From Thermoleophilaceae bacterium (GTDB lineage Bacteria; Actinomycetota; Thermoleophilia; Solirubrobacterales; Thermoleophilaceae): a stretch of 13,497 nucleotides of DNA. Location of the stretch: NCBI GenBank assembly GCA_013812065.1, contig JACCUC010000239.1:1-13497 (forward strand), in the 5' to 3' direction. The position numbers and the translations under genes are program-made. Below, one piece after another: positions 1 through 6,234 of this stretch (position 1 is the first letter of the stretch; the number at the start of each line of letters is the position of its first letter). The notes below the pieces were generated by a model that saw only the letters and a program-made list of their open reading frames with translations, made no database searches and was not told the DNA's origin.

Positions 1-122
1 CGCTACACCCACTGACCTGCGCCCGGCGCCCCCGGCCGGGCATCCCGAGCGCGCGCTGATCTCACCCTTGGATGCCGCCCCACAGCACCCTCGACGCTGA
101 TCCGTTTATCCGGGGCAAGTAG
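1..122. other. intergenic stretch after the GMC gene
   Basis: GC-rich non-coding stretch downstream of the minus-strand GMC oxidoreductase. I see no convincing gene, no T-tract terminator and no promoter. A short self-complementary run (CCCCCGGCCGGG, about 30-41) is the only local structure and could be chance at this GC content. Confidence 0.4.
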
Positions 123-2204
123 CTAGGAGGAGGGCAGGTCCGCGATCATCCGATCGGAGAGGCGCAGCGCCAGGGCCGCGATCGTGAGCGAGGGATTGAC
201 CCCGAGTGCCGTCGGGATGACGGCGGCGTCCGCCACGTGGAGCCCCTCGTAAAAGGGCTCGCCCCCCGTCTTCGAGGCGTCGAATACATGCCCGAACTCG
301 TCTACCACACCCTGCGACGCGTCCCGGCCCATGCGGCAGCCGCCGAGCGGATGCGTGAGCCCAATGGAGCGCGCGCCGGCGAGCTCGGCTGCGGGCGTTA
401 GGAACGGGTTCCTGAACGTCCCCCCGCGGTCCCCGGTCAGCTGCTCGGCAAAGCGCGCTAGAGTCGCCCGAATCTCGGCGTAGATCGGATCGTCCTCGAA
501 GCTGCCCCCGCCCTTCCGCTCGACCCGAAGCGGCGTCTCCCGAGGTCCGCGGCCTAGTCGGAAGCGGCCCACCGAGGCCTCGCGTCCCTGCGCGGCGATG
601 CACATCATGTCCATCACATGCTCGTCCTCCGAGGCGAACTGGGGCTGGCGGGCCTGGTAGTTGCGAAAAAGCGCGCGGGCATAGGCCCGGGGGCGACCGA
701 GGGCGTAGCGGAGGATCGCGAGCGCCGTGAAGAGGGGCTTGCGTTGGCCCGTGGAGAGGGATTGCAGCAGCGGCACCCCCTGGCCCACGAGCGAGGCGAG
801 GGCGCGCGGGATGCCCTGGTCCTCGATCGTGTGGAATTTCGACACATCGGACGTGGGATCGGCCTCCGGGGTATTGAAGTGGGCGACCGATGTCGTGACG
901 GGACCCCGGGTGAGGCTGACGCGGAAGTCGGTGTCGTCGAGGAAGGCGAGGTAGTCGCCGTTGGTCGAGAAGCCCTCGCCGAGGGCTGGGCTCAAGTTAG
1001 GCAGCGTCTCGCGCTCCTTGCAGCGCAGGAGAAGCTCCGTGGTACCGACGCACCCGGCTGCAAGGATCACCTGGTCGGCGGAGACCCGCCTCGTGCTCGT
1101 CCGCCAAGGGGCGTTTGCGTCACGCTCGAGATACTCGACCTCATAGCCGCCCTCCGGCCGCGCGTGGACGAGGTGGGCTTCGCACAGGGGCCACAGGTCG
1201 AGCACCCCCTCGAGGTCGCCGCCGGGGTGGCGCGGGGTGCCGTGGATCGCCGTCATCAGCTGCTTGTTGAGCGTGTGCCGCGCGCCCGGGAGGCAGCCGA
1301 CGTTACAGCGTCCCTGGCGCTCGCAGTAGTTCTTCGGCTTTCCGTCATCGCCGATCGGCTTGTCGTTGATCGAAGAGTCGACCGTGCCGTAGTCGGAGGT
1401 CAGCTTGCTCATATGGAGCTGGAAGATCCGAGCTCGGTCGATCCAGAGGTCGTCGGCCCGCCGTTCGGCCGTCGGGTCCGGATACCTGCTTGGGTCGAGC
1501 TGCTTGAGGCCGGGATGGGTTGGCGGCGTGCGAAATCCGGGGTCGGCCCCAGCCGACCGCGTCACGATGTTGCGTAGCCCCGTGTTGATGGGGTTAGGAG
1601 GGGGAGGTGGTGGTGGCGTGGCGCCGGCGTGCTCGGTGGCGCGCTTCTCGAGCGCGTGCAGCACGCTGAGGCCAATGGCGTCGCGCGCGAGCTGGAAGTA
1701 CTCCTCGCGCTTTACCCCGTCCCAGTCGGTCTCGGTGGGCCACCGGTCATCGTCGAAGACGAAGTCCGGCGGGCGGATCGTAACGTTCGAGTAGACGAGT
1801 GAGCCGCCGCCAACGCCGCTCGCACGCACTATCGACACCCCGTCGTTCTGTCGCATCCCGAGCAGCCCGCGCTCGCCGAAGGTCACGAGGTCATAGAGGC
1901 CGTCCTCGTTGCTCCTGCGCCGAAAGCAGCGGGTATAGATGTCGATGAAGCCCCTGAAGTTCTCAGCCGAGGACCAAAACTGCACTGGCTGGCCCTTCTT
2001 GGCGAGGAGGTCGTAGGTCTCGACCTCGCGGTCCTGCACTGTCCCGACCGGAGTCGTCCACCACGTCCCGCGCTCGAGCATGAGCACGGTGCCACGTTGT
2101 CGCTCCTTGAACTCGCGCGCCAAGGACAGGGCGCTCATCGTGCCGCCAAAACCCGAGCCAATCACGACGACGGTGTGGTGGGGGATGTTACGAGGGGTGC
2201 CCAT
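123..2204 (-). CDS. GMC-family FAD-dependent oxidoreductase (cholesterol-oxidase-like)
   Basis: A 693-residue FAD-dependent oxidoreductase of the glucose-methanol-choline family; the substrate is probably an alcohol or sterol-like molecule but cannot be read from sequence. Seen: N-terminal dinucleotide-binding loop GSGFGG (about residues 16-21), a second FAD loop GVGGGSLVYSNV (about 130-141), and the GMC C-terminal signature with THPLGGCRMG (His about 618) and VNPSLTI (Asn about 670), the usual catalytic His/Asn pair. A proline run (about 197-203) and a C-x5-C-x3-C cluster (Cys about 294, 300, 304) lie in the middle. No signal peptide or membrane helix is visible, so it is probably cytoplasmic. 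I chose ATG at 2204 because it precedes the FAD fold directly and follows a GAAGG 11 nt upstream. A GTG at 2246 would overlap the likely -10. The gene is divergent from the HupE-like gene. Confidence 0.88.
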   Translation of the reverse strand: MGTPRNIPHHTVVVIGSGFGGTMSALSLAREFKERQRGTVLMLERGTWWTTPVGTVQDREVETYDLLAKKGQPVQFWSSAENFRGFIDIYTRCFRRRSNEDGLYDLVTFGERGLLGMRQNDGVSIVRASGVGGGSLVYSNVTIRPPDFVFDDDRWPTETDWDGVKREEYFQLARDAIGLSVLHALEKRATEHAGATPPPPPPPNPINTGLRNIVTRSAGADPGFRTPPTHPGLKQLDPSRYPDPTAERRADDLWIDRARIFQLHMSKLTSDYGTVDSSINDKPIGDDGKPKNYCERQGRCNVGCLPGARHTLNKQLMTAIHGTPRHPGGDLEGVLDLWPLCEAHLVHARPEGGYEVEYLERDANAPWRTSTRRVSADQVILAAGCVGTTELLLRCKERETLPNLSPALGEGFSTNGDYLAFLDDTDFRVSLTRGPVTTSVAHFNTPEADPTSDVSKFHTIEDQGIPRALASLVGQGVPLLQSLSTGQRKPLFTALAILRYALGRPRAYARALFRNYQARQPQFASEDEHVMDMMCIAAQGREASVGRFRLGRGPRETPLRVERKGGGSFEDDPIYAEIRATLARFAEQLTGDRGGTFRNPFLTPAAELAGARSIGLTHPLGGCRMGRDASQGVVDEFGHVFDASKTGGEPFYEGLHVADAAVIPTALGVNPSLTIAALALRLSDRMIADLPSS

Positions 2205-2236
2205 GGATGGGCTCGCCTTCGGGCGGGCGGCGAGCC

Positions 2237-2242
2237 ACAGTA
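2237..2242 (-). promoter_or_regulatory. candidate -10 for the GMC oxidoreductase gene
   Basis: On the minus strand the sequence reads TGGTACTGT, an extended -10 (TGn-TACTGT), 32 nt before the ATG at 2204. This predicts a short leader of roughly 25 nt carrying a GAAGG ribosome-binding site. No good -35 is visible. By-eye call. Confidence 0.35.
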
Positions 2243-2244
2243 CC

Positions 2245-2325
2245 ACGGCTAGCCAGGAAGCCTAGATCTAGAACTGGGAGGCTCCAGGAAACGGCTAGCG
2301 AAAGCTCTCGATGATCGGCGAGAGC
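2245..2325. promoter_or_regulatory. repeat-rich divergent intergenic region with a 7-bp inverted repeat
   Basis: The region between the divergent GMC and hupE-like genes holds several short symmetric elements. ACGGCTAGC occurs twice as a direct repeat (2245-2253 and 2291-2299). CTAGATCTAG is a perfect 10-bp palindrome (2262-2271). GCTCTCG (2304-2310) and CGAGAGC (2319-2325) form an inverted repeat around an 8-nt centre, just upstream of the likely hupE -10. The inverted repeat looks like an operator or a hairpin, but no regulator can be named. Confidence 0.4.
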
Positions 2326-2329
2326 CGCC

Positions 2330-2335
2330 GATAAG
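2330..2335 (+). promoter_or_regulatory. candidate -10 for the hupE-like gene
   Basis: GATAAG lies 6 nt before the GTG start. It matches TATAAT at 4 of 6 positions and lacks the final T, so it is weaker than the other -10 candidates in this window. The adjoining AAGGGA is only 3 nt from the GTG, too close for a normal Shine-Dalgarno, which makes a leaderless start more plausible. Confidence 0.25.
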
Positions 2336-2341
2336 GGACTG

Positions 2342-3019
2342 GTGAGGCTTTGTCGAGTAGCAGTCGCTCTCGCCGTGGTCGTTCTGGCTTACGCGCCCGC
2401 GAGCCTCGCCCACGGCATCCACGCCAGGGCCCTTCCCGCTGACACGCCGCTGGCGGAGTTCTTCCGCCTTGGAGTCGTCCACATGCTGGGCGGCTACGAC
2501 CACCTGCTGTTCGTCTTCGGGATCGCCATCCTGTTCACCCGGACGGCGGATGTGATCAAGGCGGTGACCCTGTTCACGGTCGGCCACAGCACGACCTTGA
2601 TCGTGGTGACCGCGCTGGGACTCAAGCTGAGCCCGACGGTTGTCGACGCGATGATCGGCCTGAGCGTGGCCTACATCGGATTGGAGATCGCCGGCGCTCA
2701 AGGAAATCGGCCGAACCTGAGACGGACAAGGATCGCGATCCTCGCGTTCGGCCTGATCCACGGGCTTGGGCTGTCCACGCGACTCCAGGACCTCGGCCTG
2801 CCAAAGGCCCACCTCTTCGAGCGAGTGCTGAGCTTCAACGTCGGCGTGGAGGTCGGCCAGCTCGCCGCGTTGACCGTCTTCCTCGGCGTCCTTTGGGTCG
2901 TTCGGCGCGGGGGCTGGCTCGAGCGGATCAAGGCACCTACGGGCGCCGTGCTGCGCTGGGGAGGCGCGGGGATCTGCCTCTATTCCGTCTTGCTGGCGAC
3001 GACTGGCACCCCGGTCTAG
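2342..3019 (+). CDS. HupE/UreJ-type integral membrane protein
   Basis: A 225-residue polytopic membrane protein of the HupE/UreJ_2 type. Relatives are linked to nickel or other metal-ion passage for hydrogenase and urease, but many are uncharacterised and the metal here is not known. Seen: a signal peptide (about residues 1-23, probable cleavage SLA-HG), then about five or six hydrophobic helices. Conserved polar residues lie within or beside the helices: GVVHMLGGYDHLLFV (His47, Asp53, His54), FTVGHS (His82), FGLIHGLG (His140) and NVGVEVGQ (Glu170). These His/Asp/Glu residues are the usual metal-ligand candidates of the family. The GTG start at 2342 gives a natural signal peptide. No hydrogenase or urease gene is in the window. 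The stop codon is 11 nt from that of the convergent nitroreductase gene. Confidence 0.85.
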   Translation: MRLCRVAVALAVVVLAYAPASLAHGIHARALPADTPLAEFFRLGVVHMLGGYDHLLFVFGIAILFTRTADVIKAVTLFTVGHSTTLIVVTALGLKLSPTVVDAMIGLSVAYIGLEIAGAQGNRPNLRRTRIAILAFGLIHGLGLSTRLQDLGLPKAHLFERVLSFNVGVEVGQLAALTVFLGVLWVVRRGGWLERIKAPTGAVLRWGGAGICLYSVLLATTGTPV

Positions 3020-3030
3020 GCGAGCGACGC

Positions 3031-3540
3031 TCAGGGCAAGTAGGTCACGTAACGCTCGACCGGCCAGCGCTCGGGCGGGCGCTTCGCCTCGCGTGGCCAT
3101 CCCAGATGGATGAGGCCGAGCACGCGTTCGTCGCCCTCGAGCCCGACTGCCGTGCGTCCGGCGTCGGTGCGGAGGACCGCCGGCGTGCGCCAGTAGCTCG
3201 CAAGGCCTCGAGCGTGGGCGCCCAGGAGCACCGCGTAAACCGCGCAGGCGACCGCGTGCAGGTCTTCCTCGTCCTGGACGGGATCCCCGCTCAGGGCGGC
3301 GGAGGCCGCGACCAGGGTAGGCGCGCGGGTCAGCTTGCCGGCGGCGTCCGGCTCGGACGCCTCCTGAAGTTGCGACAGCGCGTGCGATCCGAGGACCCTG
3401 AAGCGCCAGGGATTCGTGAGATGGTGGTTGGGGGCCCAGCGGGCGAGCTCGAGGAGCTCCTCGAGCTCATCGGTCGAGAGCGGCTGCGCCCCGTAGGCCT
3501 TGTGGGTTCGGCGAGTGCGGATCGCCTGCTCGAGCTCCAC
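3031..3540 (-). CDS. nitroreductase family protein (YdjA-like, FMN-dependent)
   Basis: A 169-residue member of the nitroreductase superfamily, which uses FMN and NAD(P)H to reduce nitroaromatics, quinones or related compounds as a homodimer; the true substrate is unknown. Seen: N-terminal RRTHKAY (the Arg pair normally contacts the FMN phosphate), LARWAPNHHLTNPWRF (the segment that in YdjA-like proteins packs on the flavin) and the C-terminal strand ERVLGLIHLGWP. The short length suits the compact YdjA-like subgroup. I chose GTG at 3540: the protein then starts MELEQAIRTRRT, as in relatives, and a TACCTT hexamer lies 6 nt upstream. An in-frame ATG at 3609 would add 23 unrelated residues and run into folP. 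The gene is divergent from folP across only 31 bp. Confidence 0.87.
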   Translation of the reverse strand: MELEQAIRTRRTHKAYGAQPLSTDELEELLELARWAPNHHLTNPWRFRVLGSHALSQLQEASEPDAAGKLTRAPTLVAASAALSGDPVQDEEDLHAVACAVYAVLLGAHARGLASYWRTPAVLRTDAGRTAVGLEGDERVLGLIHLGWPREAKRPPERWPVERYVTYLP

Positions 3541-3546
3541 GTGGCG

Positions 3547-3563
3547 AAGGTAGCGGGTAGATT
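3547..3563. promoter_or_regulatory. back-to-back -10 elements for nitroreductase (minus) and folP (plus)
   Basis: The 31 bp between the two divergent GTG starts hold two outward-facing hexamers. On the minus strand TACCTT (3552-3547) ends 6 nt before the nitroreductase GTG. On the plus strand TAGATT (3558-3563) ends 8 nt before the folP GTG. Only 5 bp separate them, so each promoter's -35 region must fall on or inside the other gene's start codon. Both genes would be leaderless. Confidence 0.5.
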
Positions 3564-3571
3564 GACCGATC

Positions 3572-4411
3572 GTGGTCCCCCCCGAGCCGGTCGTCATGGG
3601 CATTCTCAACGTGACCCCGGACTCGTTCTCGGACGCGGGGCGCTACCTCGACGCCGACGCCGCGGTCGAGCACGGCCGCCGCCTCGTCGCCGACGGCGCG
3701 ACGATCGTCGACGTCGGCGGTGAGTCGACGCGCCCGGGCGCCGAGCCGGTGCCCGCCGCCGAGGAGCTCGAGCGGACGATCACGGTGGTCGAGCGGCTCG
3801 CCGCGGGGCGGGACACGGGGCCGGCGGGACTGCGCGTGTCGATCGACACCACGAAGGCGGACGTCGCCGCCGCGGCCCTCCAGGCCGGTGCCCGGATCGT
3901 CAACGACGTGTCGGCCTTCCGCTTCGAGCCCGAGGTCGCGGGGCTCGTCGCGGGCGCCGGGGCGACCTGCGTCCTGATGCACATGCAGGGCGAGCCGCGC
4001 ACCATGCAGGAGGATCCCCGCTACGACGACGTCGTCTCCGAGGTCAAGTCGTTCCTCGAGGACCGGCTCGCCTTTGCGCTCGCCGAGGGGGTGCCCGAGG
4101 AGCACGTCTGGCTCGACCCCGGGATCGGCTTCGGCAAGACCCCCGCCCACAACCTCGAGCTGCTCGCGCGCTTGGACGAGCTCGTGGCCATCGGGCGGCC
4201 GCTCGTCGTCGGGACCTCGCGCAAGAGCCTCCTCGGCCGGCTCACCGGACGCGAGCTCGACGACCGCCTGCCGGGCACGATCGCCACCAACGTGCTCGCC
4301 CTCGCGCGCGGCGCCCGGGTCTTCCGCGTCCACGACGTCGCCGAGGTGGCGGACGCCCTGACCGTCGCGCGGGCGGCGCTGTCGGGGCGAGCTCCCGCGA
4401 CGGCCGCCTGA
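3572..4411 (+). CDS. folP: dihydropteroate synthase
   Basis: Condenses 6-hydroxymethyl-7,8-dihydropterin diphosphate with p-aminobenzoate to give 7,8-dihydropteroate; cytoplasmic, and the target of sulfonamides. The 279 residues cover the full TIM barrel. Seen in order: GILNVTPDSFSD (10-21), DVGGESTRPG (47-56), SIDTTKADV (90-98), NDVSAF (111-116), LMHMQGEPRTMQ (135-146, normally QG-P in the flexible loop), DPGIGFGKT (182-190), GTSRKS (214-219, the Lys/Ser/Arg substrate loop) and FRVHDV (251-256). All expected catalytic and pterin-binding residues are present. The GTG at 3572 puts nine residues before the first conserved strand and sits 8 nt after TAGATT; the ATG at 3596 would trim that strand. 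Followed after 30 nt by folB. Confidence 0.96.
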   Translation: MVPPEPVVMGILNVTPDSFSDAGRYLDADAAVEHGRRLVADGATIVDVGGESTRPGAEPVPAAEELERTITVVERLAAGRDTGPAGLRVSIDTTKADVAAAALQAGARIVNDVSAFRFEPEVAGLVAGAGATCVLMHMQGEPRTMQEDPRYDDVVSEVKSFLEDRLAFALAEGVPEEHVWLDPGIGFGKTPAHNLELLARLDELVAIGRPLVVGTSRKSLLGRLTGRELDDRLPGTIATNVLALARGARVFRVHDVAEVADALTVARAALSGRAPATAA

Positions 4412-4425
4412 GCCTGCGCCGCGCT

Positions 4426-4434
4426 TGCTACGTT
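4426..4434 (+). promoter_or_regulatory. extended -10 promoter for folB
   Basis: TGC-TACGTT (extended -10, hexamer 4429-4434) ends 7 nt before the folB GTG, with no Shine-Dalgarno in between. This predicts a leaderless folB-folK transcript starting at or next to the GTG, in addition to any read-through from folP. Confidence 0.5.
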
Positions 4435-4441
4435 CGTCCGG

Positions 4442-4879
4442 GTGGACTCCCGCGACGACGATCTCGACCCCGACGAGTCCGGCGAGCTCGAGGACGACGA
4501 GCTCGGCTCGGAGCCGCTCGTCACCGTCGAGATCACGGGTCTGTCGATATACACCCACCATGGCGTCGGCGAGGCCGAGCGTGAGGTCGGCCAGCGGCTC
4601 GTCTTCGACCTCTCGTTCGAGCTCGATCGCTGCGACGCCACGGTCACCGATCGGCTGGAGGACACCGTCGACTACGGCGACGTCTGCCAGCAGGTTGCGC
4701 TCGTCGCGCAGGAGCGCTCGTTCGGGACCCTCGAGCGACTCTGCGCGCACGTCGCCGACCGCATGATGGACCGCTATGGCGTCGACCAGGTATCGGTTCG
4801 CGCCGCCAAGCCGGAGCCGCCGATCCCGCTACCCGTCGACGAGGTCGCGGTCGAGGTGCTCAAGGAGCGCACGGACTGA
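4442..4879 (+). CDS. folB: dihydroneopterin aldolase with an acidic N-terminal extension
   Basis: Converts 7,8-dihydroneopterin to 6-hydroxymethyl-7,8-dihydropterin and glycolaldehyde, the step before FolK. The 145 residues hold a typical FolB core from about residue 26: ITGLSIYTHHGVGEAEREVGQ (31-51; the catalytic Glu is in this stretch), DTVDYGD (74-80; Tyr78 equivalent to the active-site Tyr) and AAKPEPPIPL (121-130; Lys123 equivalent to the catalytic Lys). Family members are usually about 120 residues. The extra first 25 residues are strikingly acidic (13 Asp/Glu). No ATG or GTG lies between the GTG at 4442 and the core, and the promoter 7 nt upstream fits this start. The stop codon overlaps the likely folK CTG start (CTGA). 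Confidence 0.93.
   Translation: MDSRDDDLDPDESGELEDDELGSEPLVTVEITGLSIYTHHGVGEAEREVGQRLVFDLSFELDRCDATVTDRLEDTVDYGDVCQQVALVAQERSFGTLERLCAHVADRMMDRYGVDQVSVRAAKPEPPIPLPVDEVAVEVLKERTD
4862..4879 (+). promoter_or_regulatory. Shine-Dalgarno and CTGA stop-start overlap that set the folK start
   Basis: AAGGAG (4862-4867) lies 8 nt before CTG at 4876-4878, which overlaps the folB stop TGA (4877-4879). No ATG, GTG or TTG occurs in the folK frame between an in-frame TGA at 4582 and the ATG at 4939. The CTG, reached by translational coupling, is therefore the best start. Confidence 0.6.
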
Positions 4880-5385
4880 CCCTGCGCGCATCGCGCCGGC
4901 GCGGCTTCCTCGGGCTCGGCTCGAACGTCGGCGACCGGATGGCGAGCCTGCGGGCGGCGCGCGCCCGCCTCGACGCGCGGCCTGACCTCCGCGTGCTCGC
5001 GTCCTCCTGCACCTACGAGACCGAGCCTCAGGGCGAAGCCGCCGGTCAGGACGACTTCCTCAACGCGTGTCTCGAGATCGAGACGGCCCTCGAGCCCGAG
5101 GAACTCCTCGACGCCTGCCGGGACGTCGAGCACGAGCTCGGCCGCCCCGCGGACCGTCGTCGTCACGCCCCGAGGGCGATCGACGTCGACGTCCTCCTCC
5201 TGGGCGAGATCGAGATCCGCGAGGAGCGTCTCACCCTTCCTCACCCCGACCTCACGAGACGCCGCTTCGTGCTCGTGCCGCTGCTCGAGCTCGACCCGGC
5301 GCTCGCGCTCCCCGACGGCACGCCGCTGGCGCCGGCGCTCGACGCGCTCGAAGGCCAGCGGGTCGAGCCGGCCGGTCCGCTCTGA
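4876..5385 (+). CDS. folK: 6-hydroxymethyl-dihydropterin pyrophosphokinase, probable CTG start
   Basis: Transfers pyrophosphate from ATP to 6-hydroxymethyl-7,8-dihydropterin, making the FolP substrate; cytoplasmic. From the CTG the protein has 169 residues. Seen: FLGLGSNVGDR (residues 11-21; first strand and pterin loop), SSCTYETEP (about 38-46), DDFLNACLEIET (about 52-63), HELGRP, then HAPRAIDVDVLLLG, whose two Asp residues are the Mg-binding pair, and LPHPDLTRRRFVLVPLLEL near the C-terminus. The first ATG in frame (4939) falls after the GSNVGDR loop and would remove an essential strand, so I reject it. CTG at 4882 is a possible alternative, but CTG at 4876 has ideal spacing from AAGGAG and overlaps the folB stop. 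A sequencing error creating the missing start cannot be excluded. Confidence 0.9.
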   Translation: MTLRASRRRGFLGLGSNVGDRMASLRAARARLDARPDLRVLASSCTYETEPQGEAAGQDDFLNACLEIETALEPEELLDACRDVEHELGRPADRRRHAPRAIDVDVLLLGEIEIREERLTLPHPDLTRRRFVLVPLLELDPALALPDGTPLAPALDALEGQRVEPAGPL

Positions 5386-5401
5386 GCGTCCGCCGTCCGG
5401 C

Positions 5402-5407
5402 GATAAT
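5402..5407 (+). promoter_or_regulatory. -10 element for coaX
   Basis: GATAAT differs from TATAAT by one base, in otherwise GC-rich DNA, and ends 9 nt before the coaX ATG. No Shine-Dalgarno is present, which predicts a leaderless or near-leaderless mRNA. Confidence 0.55.
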
Positions 5408-5416
5408 CCCGATCCC

Positions 5417-6193
5417 ATGCTTCTCACGATCGACGTCGGCAACACCCAGACCCACGTCGGCACCTTCCGCGGCTCCGACCTCGTCGACCACTGGCGCTTC
5501 GCCACCGTCCGCGAGGCCACGGCCGACGAGCTCGCCTCGCTCCTCAAGGGCCTGCTCGACCTGCGTCACCTGGTTCTGGCCGAGCTCGAGGCCGCGATCG
5601 TCTCCTCGGTGGTCCCTCAGCTCACCCGGGAGTACGAGCTCCTGTCCACGCGCTACCTCCACGGAGCCATGCTCGTGGTCGGCCCGAAGGTCCGCACCGC
5701 GATGCCGATCCGCATCGACAACCCGCGCGAGGTCGGGGCCGACCGGCTCGTCAACGCGCTCGCCGCCTACGATCGCTTCGCGGGGGCGTGCATCGTCGTC
5801 GACTTCGGCACCTCGACCAACTACGACGCGGTGTCGGCGGACGGCGAGTACCTCGGTGGAGTGCTCGCCCCCGGGATCGAGATCTCGATGCAGGCCCTCT
5901 CCGAGCGGGCCGCCAACCTGCCCACGATCGACTTCGAGGCCCCGGGGGAGGTGATCGGGCGGAGCACCCTGACGGCGCTCCGGTCGGGGCTCATCTACGG
6001 CACGGCCGGTCAGGTCGACGGCGTCGTCGGCCGCATGCGGGAGGAGCTGGGCGTCGAGGCCCGAGCGATCGCCACCGGCGGCCTCGCGGGCTCGATCGTG
6101 CCCTTCTGCGAGGAGGTCGAGGAGGTCGACGACGAGCTGACCCTCCGCGGCCTGCGCCTGGTCTACGAGCGCAACGCTGCGCCCGCCGGCTGA
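5417..6193 (+). CDS. coaX: type III pantothenate kinase
   Basis: Phosphorylates pantothenate, the first committed step of coenzyme A synthesis; the type III enzyme needs a monovalent cation, works as a dimer and belongs to the ASKHA fold. The 258 residues match the family length. Seen: LLTIDVGNTQTHVG (2-15; phosphate loop with Asp6), DNPREVGADRLVNA (101-114; Asp109 is the expected catalytic Asp), VVDFGTSTNYD (127-137; second phosphate-binding motif), GGVLAPGIEISMQAL (147-161) and ATGGLA (219-224). The ATG start is directly at the conserved first strand. The gene lies 31 nt after folK behind its own GATAAT. In mycobacteria coaX follows panC-panD in the same neighbourhood; those genes are not here. 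Confidence 0.95.
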   Translation: MLLTIDVGNTQTHVGTFRGSDLVDHWRFATVREATADELASLLKGLLDLRHLVLAELEAAIVSSVVPQLTREYELLSTRYLHGAMLVVGPKVRTAMPIRIDNPREVGADRLVNALAAYDRFAGACIVVDFGTSTNYDAVSADGEYLGGVLAPGIEISMQALSERAANLPTIDFEAPGEVIGRSTLTALRSGLIYGTAGQVDGVVGRMREELGVEARAIATGGLAGSIVPFCEEVEEVDDELTLRGLRLVYERNAAPAG

Positions 6194-6218
6194 ACCCGCC
6201 ACCGCCATCGCCGCGAGC

Positions 6219-6224
6219 TACGGT
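6219..6224 (+). promoter_or_regulatory. candidate -10 for the dus gene
   Basis: TACGGT in the context GAGCTACGGT ends 10 nt before the ATG at 6235. No Shine-Dalgarno lies between them. It resembles the GCTACGTT and GCTACGGT elements before folB and the minus-strand antitoxin. Confidence 0.4.
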
Positions 6225-6234
6225 GTCGAGCACC

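Noticed and set aside
618..1577. 319-codon plus-strand open frame inside the GMC gene
   Set aside because: The minus strand holds FAD-binding and GMC signatures throughout; the plus frame is Arg/Glu/Gly-rich without recognisable features.
1564..1620. C/G-rich run around 1590-1616 as a possible structured or repeat element
   Set aside because: It is the codon run for the seven-proline stretch of the GMC protein and needs no separate explanation.
2249..3100. 283-codon minus-strand open frame opposite hupE
   Set aside because: It is antisense to a clear membrane protein, is full of charged low-complexity sequence and would overlap the nitroreductase gene.
3541..3609. Longer nitroreductase starting at ATG 3609
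   Set aside because: It would add 23 residues unrelated to the family, overlap folP and cover both -10 elements.
3467..4750. 427-codon minus-strand open frame across folP and folB
   Set aside because: It lies opposite two well-recognised folate genes, has no motif and no promoter, and reads as a compositional shadow.
5252..6208. 318-codon minus-strand open frame opposite coaX
   Set aside because: coaX has all family motifs on the plus strand; the antisense frame is a GC shadow.
5788..6234. N-terminal extension of the dus frame back to 5788
   Set aside because: The extra segment is out of frame inside coaX and is Arg/Pro-rich; the Dus barrel begins just after ATG 6235.
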